A stretch of 30,587 bases of DNA from Syntrophaceae bacterium UBA7544 (GTDB lineage Bacteria; Desulfobacterota; Syntrophia; Syntrophales; Smithellaceae), in the NCBI GenBank assembly GCA_002479215.1, contig DLME01000049.1, positions 1 through 30,587 on the forward strand, given 5' to 3'. Positions 9,601 through 17,358 of this stretch are shown in pieces. Numbering within the stretch: position 1 is the first letter of the stretch; every line of letters starts with the position of its first letter. A program made the position numbers and the translations under genes. The notes beneath the pieces are model-generated. The model did no database searches. It worked only from the letters and a program-made list of their open reading frames with translations, and was not told the origin of the DNA.

Positions 9601-10694
9601 TAGGAATATCCATTGTTTCCGTTATAATTTTATTGGGTGTGTTGATTTTTTTTCATGAATTCGGCCATTTTCTGGCGGCGCGGTTTGCCGGTGTAGGTGT
9701 AGTTAAATTTTCTCTGGGATTCGGGCCGAAAATAGTCGGGAAAAAAATAGGAAAAACAGAATATGTTCTTTCTCTGATTCCTTTAGGCGGCTACGTCAAG
9801 CTTCTAGGCGAGGATGGAAACGAAAAATTGTCGGCCGAAGACGAAAAAATGTCGTTCATGAAAAAGGCGATCTGGAAAAGAATAATGATTATCTTTGCCG
9901 GGCCTTTTTTCAATATTTTATTAGCAGTGCTAATTTATGCGTTCATCTATATCTATGGGGTGCCAACGCTAAACAATGTGGTTGGGGAAGTACAAAAAAA
10001 ATCCGCCGCTTCTGAATCAGGAATGAAAAAAGACGATAAAATCATTTCGATTAGTGGAAATAAGATAACATATTGGGAGGAGATAAAACCAATAATAACG
10101 GAGAGCAAAGGGCAATCGTTAGAATTCGTTGTGGAAAGAGAAACACAAACAAAAAAATTATTTATTAAGCCGAGATTGTCAAAAGCAAAAAATATTTTTG
10201 GTGAAGAGGTATCAGCTTATCTTGTTGGGATTACTCCTTCGAACAATGTCGTGATAGAAAGAAGAAATCCCTGGGAATCGTCAATTATTGCGTTGAAAAA
10301 GACCTGGCAATTCAGTGAACTTACAATTGTTGTCTTCATCAAAATGCTTAAAGGTGAGGTATCACCACGAAATTTGGGCGGACCGATATTCATTGCTCAA
10401 GCAGCCGGTGCAGTCGCCAAGGAAGGAATTGTCCCATTTCTTTTTTTAATGGCACTCCTTTCCGTAAATTTAGCCATAATTAATCTATTTCCGATACCTA
10501 TTCTTGACGGCGGCCATATAATGTTCAATGTAATTGAACTTGTCAGGCGTAAACCTCTGAGCATGAAATGGCAGGGAATTTTTCAACAAATCGGTTTCGT
10601 GCTTTTGATGATGCTGATGATATTTGTCATTATGGTCGATATTGAACGGATGAATCTAAAATTTGTTGACGATATTATGAAACATTTCAAATAA
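9597..10694 (+). CDS. rseP: Site-2 protease RseP (intramembrane zinc metalloprotease)
   Basis: Membrane-embedded protease that cleaves transmembrane anti-sigma factors and leftover signal peptides. HEFGH (20-24) provides the zinc site inside the first membrane helix, and NLFPIPILDGGH (296-307) supplies the third ligand. A single PDZ domain lies at about 127-205, whereas E. coli RseP has two, explaining the shorter 365 residues. I chose TTG 9597, seven bases after AAAGGA (9584-9589), overlapping the dxr stop; an ATG at 9552 inside dxr would add 15 polar residues and is less likely. PLGGYVKLLGED is also diagnostic. Confidence 0.93.
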   Translation: MIGISIVSVIILLGVLIFFHEFGHFLAARFAGVGVVKFSLGFGPKIVGKKIGKTEYVLSLIPLGGYVKLLGEDGNEKLSAEDEKMSFMKKAIWKRIMIIFAGPFFNILLAVLIYAFIYIYGVPTLNNVVGEVQKKSAASESGMKKDDKIISISGNKITYWEEIKPIITESKGQSLEFVVERETQTKKLFIKPRLSKAKNIFGEEVSAYLVGITPSNNVVIERRNPWESSIIALKKTWQFSELTIVVFIKMLKGEVSPRNLGGPIFIAQAAGAVAKEGIVPFLFLMALLSVNLAIINLFPIPILDGGHIMFNVIELVRRKPLSMKWQGIFQQIGFVLLMMLMIFVIMVDIERMNLKFVDDIMKHFK

Positions 10695-10697
10695 GCA

Positions 10698-11393
10698 ATG
10701 TTAACCTTAGCTTTTGATACTTCTTCTAAAACTGCCGCCGTTGCTTTGTTAAGAGATAGCGATATACTATACGACAACATCATTAATACAGGCTTAAAAC
10801 ATTCGGAAGTGCTATTATCGGAAATTGATCGTGCTTTAAGGGCGATATCCGTAAAAATTAAGGATGTTGATTTATTTGCCTGCACAATAGGTCCCGGTTC
10901 ATTCACCGGCCTACGCATTGGTGTCAGCACTCTCAAGGGACTGATGCTGGCGACAGGAAAACCTGCTGCCGGAATTTCTTCCTTGGCGGCACTTGCATTA
11001 AACGTCGGCAAAACTTCAAAATTAATATGTTCCATGATGGATGCCGGACGGGGGCAGGTTTATGTTGCTTATTTTAGATATAACGATAAAAATATTTTGC
11101 AGCAAATTAGCGAAGAGAAAGCTGCAAATCCTAAAGAAATAATAAATAATATTGATAAGAATACATTGTATGTCGGCGATGGAGCCATCAAATATACGGA
11201 GATTATCAAAAGTATCAAAACACCGGAAGTAAGTATAGATTCAGACTTGCAACACTATATCAGAGCTTCCGCAGTGGGAATTTTGGGACGTAAGAAATTC
11301 GCGGAAAATGATTTGCTCGACGCTTCGACACTTGTCCCCTTTTATTTGCGTTCAGCCGATGCTGTACCTCGTAAATCAATATTTGAAACCTAA
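10698..11393 (+). CDS. tsaB: tRNA threonylcarbamoyladenosine biosynthesis protein TsaB
   Basis: ASKHA-fold partner of TsaD in forming t6A37 on ANN-decoding tRNAs; TsaB itself scaffolds and has no catalytic role. MLTLAFDTSSKTAAVAL at the N-terminus and the central IGPGSFTGLRIGVSTLKGL block are typical. Length 231 is normal. It starts three bases after the rseP stop without an obvious ribosome-binding site, suggesting coupling. It is the last gene of the core run; downstream lies the accessory region. Confidence 0.94.
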   Translation: MLTLAFDTSSKTAAVALLRDSDILYDNIINTGLKHSEVLLSEIDRALRAISVKIKDVDLFACTIGPGSFTGLRIGVSTLKGLMLATGKPAAGISSLAALALNVGKTSKLICSMMDAGRGQVYVAYFRYNDKNILQQISEEKAANPKEIINNIDKNTLYVGDGAIKYTEIIKSIKTPEVSIDSDLQHYIRASAVGILGRKKFAENDLLDASTLVPFYLRSADAVPRKSIFET

Positions 11394-11746
11394 TTACAAT
11401 TCTAAATCAAAGCGCTATATTTATTAGCAATACAGACCGGCAGGGAATCCCAGCGAATGCCTGGGTATGCCTGGGGCGTTGTCCCCTTCCTCAATACACG
11501 GCGGCAGTCACTATTTTGAAGTGCTTGATTTGGCGAACTTTTACAATTCGGCAGCTACGCGCATTCCTAACCCGCCTTTATTTTTAAAAAATATGATGCT
11601 GCCGAGTTCCTGGTTTTTGGTTAGCAGTGTCGATTGTCATTCATGGTGCTGCGGCAACCGTCAATGGTGAGGAGAGTGGGAAACACTTCTCCTCACCGAG
11701 CAATCTCATTGGGCAAGGGAAAAACCCTTCCCTCAAGGTCCGCCGG
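11394..11746. other. Intergenic stretch with one hairpin, no recognised gene
   Basis: No convincing gene. A hairpin at 11666-11697 has GGTGAGGAGAGTG pairing with CAC-T-TCTCCTCACC around GGAAA, 13 base pairs with one bulged T. A smaller AAGGG/CCCTT stem lies at about 11714-11732. Open frames of up to 67 codons on + have no recognisable features. A minus-strand stretch around 11570-11640 (KNKGGLGMRVAAEL) reads like protein but is broken by stops, so a decayed gene is possible. Confidence 0.5.
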
Positions 11747-11833
11747 TTACTGTAGGAATTCGTCAATGCTGCGGCCGAGTATTTCGCTGGCTATGCTTTT
11801 GAACTTTTCAACAATATCGGGTTTGTCTTTCAT
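11747..11833 (-). CDS. 28-codon open frame after the TPR gene, possible detached C-terminus
   Basis: Starts ATG at 11833 and reads MKDKPDIVEKFKSIASEILG plus eight more residues to TAA. The frame is open back to a stop just inside the end of the TPR gene, adding a few residues (GCHYQQLIDK) before the ATG. It is charged and helix-like, resembling a C-terminal helix of a larger protein. It could be a short coupled peptide, or the true C-terminus of the TPR/Roadblock protein separated by a one-base frame change. Not recognised. Confidence 0.35.
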   Translation of the reverse strand: MKDKPDIVEKFKSIASEILGRSIDEFLQ

Positions 11834-11841
11834 TTTGTCAA

Positions 11842-13128
11842 TCAGTTGCTGGTAATGGCATCCTCAAAAGCGGCGATAGCCTTGGGCAGGGCAATGTTCA
11901 GCAAAAGTTCGAGCTGGACCTTTTTGCCGTCAATGAGCATGCCCCACATGAAATCGCCCATGGGAATCACGATCATGATTTTTGCGTCAACCAGGTCAAA
12001 TAGGTAGTATTTGCTTAAAATGGCGAATCCCGAGTCCTTCAAAGCTTGGTTAGTCATGTTGATAATCTTGCCGAAGAGTGTGCGAGCGGCAGGCTGGGGG
12101 TTCCAGGCGGCGACCGACTGCACGTCAGCGCTCCCCCAGATGTCCGTAGCTAGCAAAGCTCCGCCCAGGTTTTCCTTCAGGGTGTCGATAGCACTGTTGA
12201 GTTTTGTGTTTTTGGGCTGTGGGAGTGATGGTTTTTGTATTTTATCCAAAAGTTTTTGGACTTTTTTATTGTGTGGGTTTAAGGAGAGGACAAAATGAAG
12301 ACGGCGGAGTATATCGTCGATTTTAATACTTTCCGGATCGGATAAATATAATAAATATTGAATATTCGATAAGTTAACATTAGTTTCTTCATGGAAAGGA
12401 TTAATTGCAAGAGACTTGTTATATGCAGAAAGTGCTTTAGTTAATTTATTGGTCGTCTCATAAACAGAACCTAAGTTATTCCAGGCATCGGCGTTTTCCG
12501 GATCCAATTCCAGAACATGCTGAAAATTTTTCAAAGCGTCAGCGTAATTTCCAAACTGAAAATAAATTCTACCCAGGTTATAAAGTGTCTTTGTGTGAGA
12601 TGGATTTATTTGGATAATTTCTGTATATTCGTTCAGAGCTTCATCGTACATATCATGGTGATCATACAAAACTGCTAGGCAGAAACGAGCCGAAAGAGAC
12701 TTTGGATCAATCTTAATTGCTTTTTGATATTGACTGAGGGCACTGTGATAGTCGCCCTGTAATTCCAATATATGTCCGATGTTTATTATTGCCTCAATAT
12801 CGTTTTTGTTTAATTTCAAGGCTTTTTCGTAACATTTTTTAGCAGAATCAAACATATCCATTTTTTCATGGACATATCCCAAATTATTGTATGCTTCCGG
12901 ATTCTCCGGTTCCAGTTCCACTATTTTTTGAAAACATTTTATAGCTTTATCATAATCTTCTGTATCGAGATAAATAAAACCCAAGTTGACATAGGCATCA
13001 GAAAAGTTTTCATCTTTATCAATGATTTCTTGATAGTGTTTGATGATGAGTTCATAATCTTTAAGATGAACATCGTAGAGTTGCTTCGGACGTTTCTTAT
13101 CTAAAAATTCTTTATCACTATCTTTCAT
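11842..13128 (-). CDS. TPR protein with C-terminal Roadblock/LC7-like domain
   Basis: A 428-residue cytoplasmic protein with no signal peptide or membrane segment. Residues about 25-255 are six to seven tetratricopeptide repeats with the usual pattern (for example AYVNLGFIYLDTEDYDKAI and AYNNLGYVHEKMDMFDSAK), a protein-binding superhelix. A short Pro/Lys linker near 300 leads to residues 310-425, which look like a Roadblock/LC7 fold (LGGALLATDIWGSADVQSVA ... IMIVIPMGDFMWGMLID), a domain that in bacteria partners small Ras-like GTPases such as MglA. The Roadblock call is from pattern, not a search. It starts 24 bases after the AAA ATPase gene with no clear ribosome-binding site, so the two are probably co-translated. 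Function unknown. Confidence 0.8.
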   Translation of the reverse strand: MKDSDKEFLDKKRPKQLYDVHLKDYELIIKHYQEIIDKDENFSDAYVNLGFIYLDTEDYDKAIKCFQKIVELEPENPEAYNNLGYVHEKMDMFDSAKKCYEKALKLNKNDIEAIINIGHILELQGDYHSALSQYQKAIKIDPKSLSARFCLAVLYDHHDMYDEALNEYTEIIQINPSHTKTLYNLGRIYFQFGNYADALKNFQHVLELDPENADAWNNLGSVYETTNKLTKALSAYNKSLAINPFHEETNVNLSNIQYLLYLSDPESIKIDDILRRLHFVLSLNPHNKKVQKLLDKIQKPSLPQPKNTKLNSAIDTLKENLGGALLATDIWGSADVQSVAAWNPQPAARTLFGKIINMTNQALKDSGFAILSKYYLFDLVDAKIMIVIPMGDFMWGMLIDGKKVQLELLLNIALPKAIAAFEDAITSN

Positions 13129-13152
13129 AACGATTTCAGGGTAGTTTTATGT

Positions 13153-14481
13153 TTAAGTGCTGTTCAACTTTTTTAAAATAACATCTTTGATTTCATGCCA
13201 AATGGAAACCGGATCAACAAGCGGTGAATTTACCAGGTACGGATTTTCTTTAATTATTTGCGCAGCAAATGAACCTGCCAGCTTAGTAGCGCTTTCACGA
13301 TCAGATGAGGCTGCCTGTTTAATGATTTGTTTCGGGATAGTCAATTTAATTTTATGAGATCCAATTAGTACTTCCTCATATTCTTCTACTTCGTTTTCTT
13401 TCGGCCTAGTGTCAATAGTTTTGTCTACAGAAGGAGTGGAAACATCAATTTTATAAAGTGGCACTTCCGGCGGTGTTTCTTGATGACCAATAACTTTCGA
13501 TCTATCTTCTAAATTTTCTGCAGGTGTTGGAACTTTGGTTACTGTTTCTTGAGAAGTAATTGTTTTGGAAATATCCTGTGAATCCTCTATTTCCTCTATT
13601 TCTTCCTCAGTTGATTCTAAATCTGGACGGCTGCGGGGTTTACGTTTTTGCAATGCCGCATTACTTAATTTTTGGAACCTTTCTGCAACCTGGGTGGCGA
13701 CCTCAGGCGCTATAATTCTAAATTCATTAGTTTCTCCTGCTTTCAAGCAGAGTTTACAAATTTTGTTAATTAGGCGAGGTATACCATCGGAATATTCCCA
13801 AATTACACCAATAGATTCATCAGAAAATATTTTTGTTTGAGAGCCGGCAAGTTTCAATCTTGTTTCAATATATGTCTTAACGGTTTCTTCCGAGGGCAGT
13901 TTATCAATTCGTCCGTATGTGCCGATACGTTGGAATAAATTGGCCCTTTTAGGATGTTCTAATCTGCGAGCCAATTCCATTTGGCCGGCAAGAACCAATG
14001 TAAAAAGATTACTCTGGTCATCTTGCATATTTGTTAAAAGACGTAAATTTTCCAGATTTGCCGGCGAAATAGCGTTTGCTTCATCAATAAATATGACTAC
14101 TTTCATACCTTGATTGATTAATTGAAACAAAAGCTGATTGAACATTTCCAGTAAATCAACCTTCGTTTTCTCTTCGCATTGTTTTCCTGTTATTTGACCG
14201 ATGATTTCTCTTAAAAGTTGTATAAAGGGAATACTGGGATTGGTAATTAAGGCGACTCTATATTTTTTCGGTTCCAAAGAATCAATGATGATGCGCAAAG
14301 AGAGAGTTTTACCCAAACCAATATCGCCTATAATAACGGCAAAGCATTCATTTGCTTCCTTGATAGCGAAAATCGTTTCCGAAATAACATTTTCCATGGA
14401 AACATGACAATCTACATACATGGATGGATCGGGTACATTATCGAATGGCGGCTTATGAAACTTCCAATAATCGCAATACAT
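13153..14481 (-). CDS. ExeA/GspA-like AAA ATPase with acidic linker and C-terminal domain
   Basis: Residues 1-270 form an ExeA-type AAA ATPase: an N-terminal FHKPPFDNVPDPSMYV typical of this family, Walker A GDIGLGKT (52-59), Walker B VVIFIDEA (128-135), sensor-like LVLAGQMEL and an arginine-finger candidate in LFQRIG. Residues about 270-375 are an acidic Glu/Thr/Pro-rich linker, probably disordered. The last 70 residues (from about 375) form a separate, unrecognised domain rather than the peptidoglycan-binding domain found in ExeA itself, and there is no membrane helix. GAGGAG lies 11 bases before the ATG. ExeA relatives act in type II secretion assembly, pilus systems or transposition (TniB type); no such partner is seen here, so the role is open. 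Confidence 0.85.
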   Translation of the reverse strand: MYCDYWKFHKPPFDNVPDPSMYVDCHVSMENVISETIFAIKEANECFAVIIGDIGLGKTLSLRIIIDSLEPKKYRVALITNPSIPFIQLLREIIGQITGKQCEEKTKVDLLEMFNQLLFQLINQGMKVVIFIDEANAISPANLENLRLLTNMQDDQSNLFTLVLAGQMELARRLEHPKRANLFQRIGTYGRIDKLPSEETVKTYIETRLKLAGSQTKIFSDESIGVIWEYSDGIPRLINKICKLCLKAGETNEFRIIAPEVATQVAERFQKLSNAALQKRKPRSRPDLESTEEEIEEIEDSQDISKTITSQETVTKVPTPAENLEDRSKVIGHQETPPEVPLYKIDVSTPSVDKTIDTRPKENEVEEYEEVLIGSHKIKLTIPKQIIKQAASSDRESATKLAGSFAAQIIKENPYLVNSPLVDPVSIWHEIKDVILKKLNST

Positions 14482-14552
14482 TTGTCTTTTTTCTCCTCAC
14501 AAAATGTATCTAAAAAAGAAGTATATCCTTAAGTTATTATAATATAATAAAA

Positions 14553-15014
14553 TCAATTTACTTCTTTAAATTGATCAAATTTTTCGTTATTGAGTAAGAA
14601 TTCCAAAATATCTTCCAGCAAAAAACGCCTGAGCCTGCCGATTTTATAGCTTTTTAATTTGTTTTCGTGAATAAGTTTCTGCAAAAAACTCCGGCTGATT
14701 TGGAGCATTTGACAGACCTGATCACAGCGCAACATTCTTAGCAATAAGGAATTGTTAAGGTGAAGTTTGAGAATAATCAGTCCTTCGCTGTTGAGGTTCA
14801 CATCCAATTTAGGATCATTTTTTTTCTCATCCAATAGATCTTTTATATATTCTGATTTCTGCAATATGTCTGATTGCTCTTTAGTCATAATTATGGAAAC
14901 TATATGACCGGAACAATCATCTAGTTCTTCCACGACTTTTGAATCAGGAATATTTTGCAAATTGTCCGCGTGAGCGTATTGTTGACGGCGTTTGACAATG
15001 CAAATTTTTTCCAT
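14553..15014 (-). CDS. Excisionase-family helix-turn-helix DNA-binding protein
   Basis: A 153-residue protein. Residues 94-143 (RCDQVCQMLQISRSFLQKLI, then a KSYKIGRLRRF wing and LLEDILEFL) match the MerR/excisionase-type winged helix-turn-helix often annotated HTH_17. The first 90 residues are a mixed alpha/beta region without a recognised domain. It is the first gene of the minus-strand cluster, 71 bases upstream of the AAA ATPase gene. An inverted repeat and a candidate promoter lie just upstream, which would fit autoregulation. Although excisionase-like, no integrase or attachment site is visible nearby, so a transcription-factor role is more likely. Confidence 0.8.
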   Translation of the reverse strand: MEKICIVKRRQQYAHADNLQNIPDSKVVEELDDCSGHIVSIIMTKEQSDILQKSEYIKDLLDEKKNDPKLDVNLNSEGLIILKLHLNNSLLLRMLRCDQVCQMLQISRSFLQKLIHENKLKSYKIGRLRRFLLEDILEFLLNNEKFDQFKEVN

Positions 15015-15041
15015 ATAGTTTCCACTAAATTAAGCTTCTTT

Positions 15042-15064
15042 TTTTGTTCAATAAAAGAACAAAA
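15042..15064 (-). promoter_or_regulatory. Inverted repeat, candidate operator before the HTH gene
   Basis: TTTTGTTC (15042-15049) and GAACAAAA (15057-15064) are a perfect 8 bp inverted repeat with a 7-base spacer. It lies between the candidate promoter and the ATG at 15014, roughly +8 to +30 from the predicted start site, a position suited to repression by the encoded HTH protein. It could also form a small transcript hairpin. Confidence 0.5.
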
Positions 15065-15078
15065 CATTCTTATTTCAT

Positions 15079-15108
15079 ATTATCGTATATATTGGGGTGA
15101 GAAATCAA
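15079..15108 (-). promoter_or_regulatory. Candidate sigma70 promoter for the HTH-AAA-TPR cluster
   Basis: Reading the minus strand, TTGATT (15103-15108) and GATAAT (15079-15084) are spaced 18 bases. They match the -35 consensus at 4/6 and the -10 at 5/6. The predicted start site is near 15072, about 58 bases before the HTH start codon. Confidence 0.45.
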
Positions 15109-15172
15109 GAAATAATTCATTATATTAGGTAGTATAAAATAGACATTTTGAAGGTTAAATAAGGATTTATGA

Positions 15173-15491
15173 GGCTGTTGAAAAACTCTACCGGGTATTT
15201 GTTGATGTGGCATAAAGAGACTTCTATGGATCAACGCCAATAACATTAATAAGTTTTTGATATTATATAACAATAGAGTATTTTAATGATATAGTATGTC
15301 CATCACTTTTCATTACAGGAGATATCGAACAATTTATTCCTAATGATCGCACATTAAAGCGCGTCGACCATTTTCTGGATGGTTATATAAATCAAAGAGA
15401 ACCGATTACCGATGTTGTATTCTATGCCAGCAATGTTTAGTAAGTAGTTCGTATGGAGCAGCGTGACTGAAATCAAAGTTTTTCAATAGCC
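15173..15491. mobile_element. Insertion-sequence remnant with terminal inverted repeats
   Basis: GGCTGTTGAAAAACT (15173-15187) and AGTTTTTCAATAGCC (15477-15491) are inverted repeats matching at 14 of 15 positions, with the GGCTGTTGAAAAA form common at IS ends. The 319 bp interior is too short for a transposase, but an open frame at about 15297-15440 reads TGDIEQFIPNDRTLKRVDHF, which resembles the N-terminus of DDE transposases of IS1182-like elements; it lacks a start codon in frame and stops at 15438. This is most likely an internally deleted copy. No target duplication is evident in the flanks. Confidence 0.7.
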
Positions 15492-15514
15492 CCGCTGTCC
15501 CTAATATCCTTTGG

Positions 15515-16423
15515 TTAAGTTCTCTTGGTTAAATTCTCTTTAGTAATCTGAATGCTGTAGTGTAACCGCTCTAAGACTTCTGAAAGTTGACCCAATTCAT
15601 CAGTTCGATTCAGCGCAATTTTATGTCCAATATCCCATTTGGCCAGGCCTCCTGCATATTTGATTAATTCATTTAAAGGAGGAGCGAGAGACCAATTAAC
15701 ATAGATCAAAATGGAAATGATTGAGACCGCGAAAATAATAGCCATGGTTAAAATTAGACCAAAGGCCAGATTTAATTTGGCTTTTTTGATGGAAGCCAAG
15801 GAGATGCCCACGCGAAAACCACCCCAATGTTTGCCTTTGACATAAATAGGCGCTGAGAAATCCCAAAGGATTTCACCAGTGTCGCGGTTATAAATTTGTT
15901 GAAATCCTTTGACCTCATTTTTGGCAGCTTTGAGACCAACAGGATCATTAAAGATACGTTTGGTACGATTTTCGGATTTATCTTTCTCAATATCGCCAGT
16001 GGGTGCTTTTTGAAAACGACTGTCATGAGTTGGGATATAGCCATTTAAATCCACGGCCACAGCATAGGTCAGACTCTCATCCAAAAGAAACTCATCCTCG
16101 ACACCTAAAATGGCTTTATCCAAATAGGCATCATATTTAGTATGGTATTTGGGCGGGTCAAATTTGGGGATAGGTTGATAATCCGTATCAAAAGCATCTT
16201 TAACTGAAAAGACACCATTATCAATGGCTTCTTCCATGATTTGACCGACTGCTTTGGCACCGACTATGGATTGACTGACACCTTTGTTGCGTAATTGCTC
16301 TTCAAGGTGGGCATTCTGTAGCCAGAGTAGAAAAACAGAGGCTCCACAGATAACGACAAAAAGAATCAAGTTAACAAACAAGGCGATCTTAATGGCCAGT
16401 CTTTTTTTGATATAATTTATCAT
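15515..16423 (-). CDS. Membrane Cache sensor protein ending in a HAMP domain
   Basis: A 302-residue protein: membrane helix at about 11-35, an extracytoplasmic Cache-type sensor domain at about 40-212 (with DLNGYIPTHDSRF and YNRDTGEILWDFSAPIYVKG), a second membrane helix at 218-243, and a HAMP domain to the end (PLNELIKYAGGLAKWDIGHK). This is the front half of a methyl-accepting chemotaxis or kinase receptor, but the protein stops after HAMP with no output domain. I chose ATG 16423 because GGGGGA precedes it by nine bases; an upstream in-frame ATG would add 27 residues overlapping the previous gene. Its stop lies 24 bases from the IS remnant, so loss of the output domain on insertion is possible. 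It is a paralogue of the upstream gene. Confidence 0.85.
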   Translation of the reverse strand: MINYIKKRLAIKIALFVNLILFVVICGASVFLLWLQNAHLEEQLRNKGVSQSIVGAKAVGQIMEEAIDNGVFSVKDAFDTDYQPIPKFDPPKYHTKYDAYLDKAILGVEDEFLLDESLTYAVAVDLNGYIPTHDSRFQKAPTGDIEKDKSENRTKRIFNDPVGLKAAKNEVKGFQQIYNRDTGEILWDFSAPIYVKGKHWGGFRVGISLASIKKAKLNLAFGLILTMAIIFAVSIISILIYVNWSLAPPLNELIKYAGGLAKWDIGHKIALNRTDELGQLSEVLERLHYSIQITKENLTKRT

Positions 16424-16470
16424 AATTTTTTGTCCCCCAAACCAGTTAAATTGGTTATCATTCGAAAAAT

Positions 16471-17085
16471 TTATTTCTCGTAGCCGATACGCACTGCTCC
16501 CCAATGTTTGCCTTTAATGGAGATAGGAATCGACAAGTCATACATAGCTTCACCTGTATCACGATTATATTGCTGTAACAAAAACGGTTCTATATTCCTG
16601 GCAGCTGCCAGACCGGTACGATCATTAAACAAGCGTTTGGCGCGATTATTGGCCGAATCAATTTCTTTGTCGCCGGTTAAAGGTCGGGAATAACGGCTAT
16701 TATGCGTGGGCAGGTAACCGTTAGAATCGACGATCACTACAAATATAATCCGCCGGTCAGTAGCCAAATATTTATCCAGAATTTTTTGGATCCGTTGGTC
16801 GACTAAAGTGTCATATTGGGTTTTATATTTTTGAGGATAGGTATTGGCAATCGGGATATAAAAAGTGTCAAATAATTGATCGATAGTCAAGGATTTGTTA
16901 GTCAACAAATCCTCGAATTGGGCAATTACTTCTCCCCGGCATTTTTCGGCTAAGTTCTTTATTTCCAAATTGAATCCGGATAAAGCAGTTTGTGAAAAAG
17001 CAGTGATGCCATAAAAGAGCAAGCCGATTCCGCTGAATAGTATAAGTGGGATTATACGTTTTTTTTTAAAATGACGGATTAGCAT
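16471..17085 (-). CDS. Membrane-anchored or secreted stand-alone Cache sensor protein
   Basis: A 204-residue protein with a basic N-terminus and one hydrophobic segment (about 11-30), acting as signal anchor or signal peptide, followed by a Cache-type domain very similar to that of the next gene: VIVDSNGYLPTHNSRYSRP, NRAKRLFNDRTG, YNRDTGEAMYDLSIPIS and KGKHWGAVRIGY. It ends at that point, before any second membrane helix or HAMP. In the family this domain binds small molecules, often in chemoreceptors. AAGGAG lies 10 bases before the ATG. A perfect promoter lies upstream, and the next gene starts 47 bases after its stop, so both form one unit. Ligand unknown. Confidence 0.82.
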   Translation of the reverse strand: MLIRHFKKKRIIPLILFSGIGLLFYGITAFSQTALSGFNLEIKNLAEKCRGEVIAQFEDLLTNKSLTIDQLFDTFYIPIANTYPQKYKTQYDTLVDQRIQKILDKYLATDRRIIFVVIVDSNGYLPTHNSRYSRPLTGDKEIDSANNRAKRLFNDRTGLAAARNIEPFLLQQYNRDTGEAMYDLSIPISIKGKHWGAVRIGYEK

Positions 17086-17136
17086 GGTCGATTTACTCCT
17101 TAATTTATTTGGTAAGACATTGATTATTTCTGTTTA

Positions 17137-17165
17137 ATTATAAGAATTTCGGTCTTGCATGTCAA
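17137..17165 (-). promoter_or_regulatory. Perfect-consensus sigma70 promoter for the sensor pair
   Basis: On the minus strand TTGACA (17160-17165) and TATAAT (17137-17142) are separated by exactly 17 bases, matching both consensus hexamers fully. The predicted start at about 17130 gives a leader of about 45 bases to the ATG at 17085. A 12 bp palindrome TTCTTATAAGAA at 17234-17245 lies about 70 bases further upstream and might bind a regulator. Confidence 0.85.
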
Positions 17166-17358
17166 GGAAATCTTGGCCGCAAAATGTTGGGTGCAGCACT
17201 GATGACCGCGCTGGAGGTACATCGCGACATTCGTTCTTATAAGAAATCTGCTCACCTTTTGGTCTTTTCACGTGTCAAAGCAGAATAAATATTTATGTGG
17301 AGTTAATTGTTTTAGAGTTGTAATATATGAAGAAACATTATTAGTTTTATAACAAATC

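Noticed and set aside
11467..11855. Two + strand open frames of 67 and 73 codons downstream of tsaB
   Set aside because: They overlap each other, have no ribosome-binding site or recognisable motif, and the second runs antisense to the better supported minus-strand coding frame.
14553..15014. Excisionase-like protein as a sign of a prophage or integrative element
   Set aside because: No integrase, attachment-site duplication, tRNA gene or phage gene is visible in the window; such winged helices are common in ordinary regulators.
15070..15273. 67-codon minus-strand frame across the IS remnant's left end
   Set aside because: It spans the inverted repeat and a promoter-like region, has low complexity and no ribosome-binding site.
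17124..17288. Open frame on + reading GRKMLGAALMTALEVHRDIR and onward, GC-richer than its surroundings
   Set aside because: It lies across the perfect minus-strand promoter and its upstream region, has no ribosome-binding site or recognised similarity, and only 34 codons after the ATG; a decayed gene is possible but unsupported.
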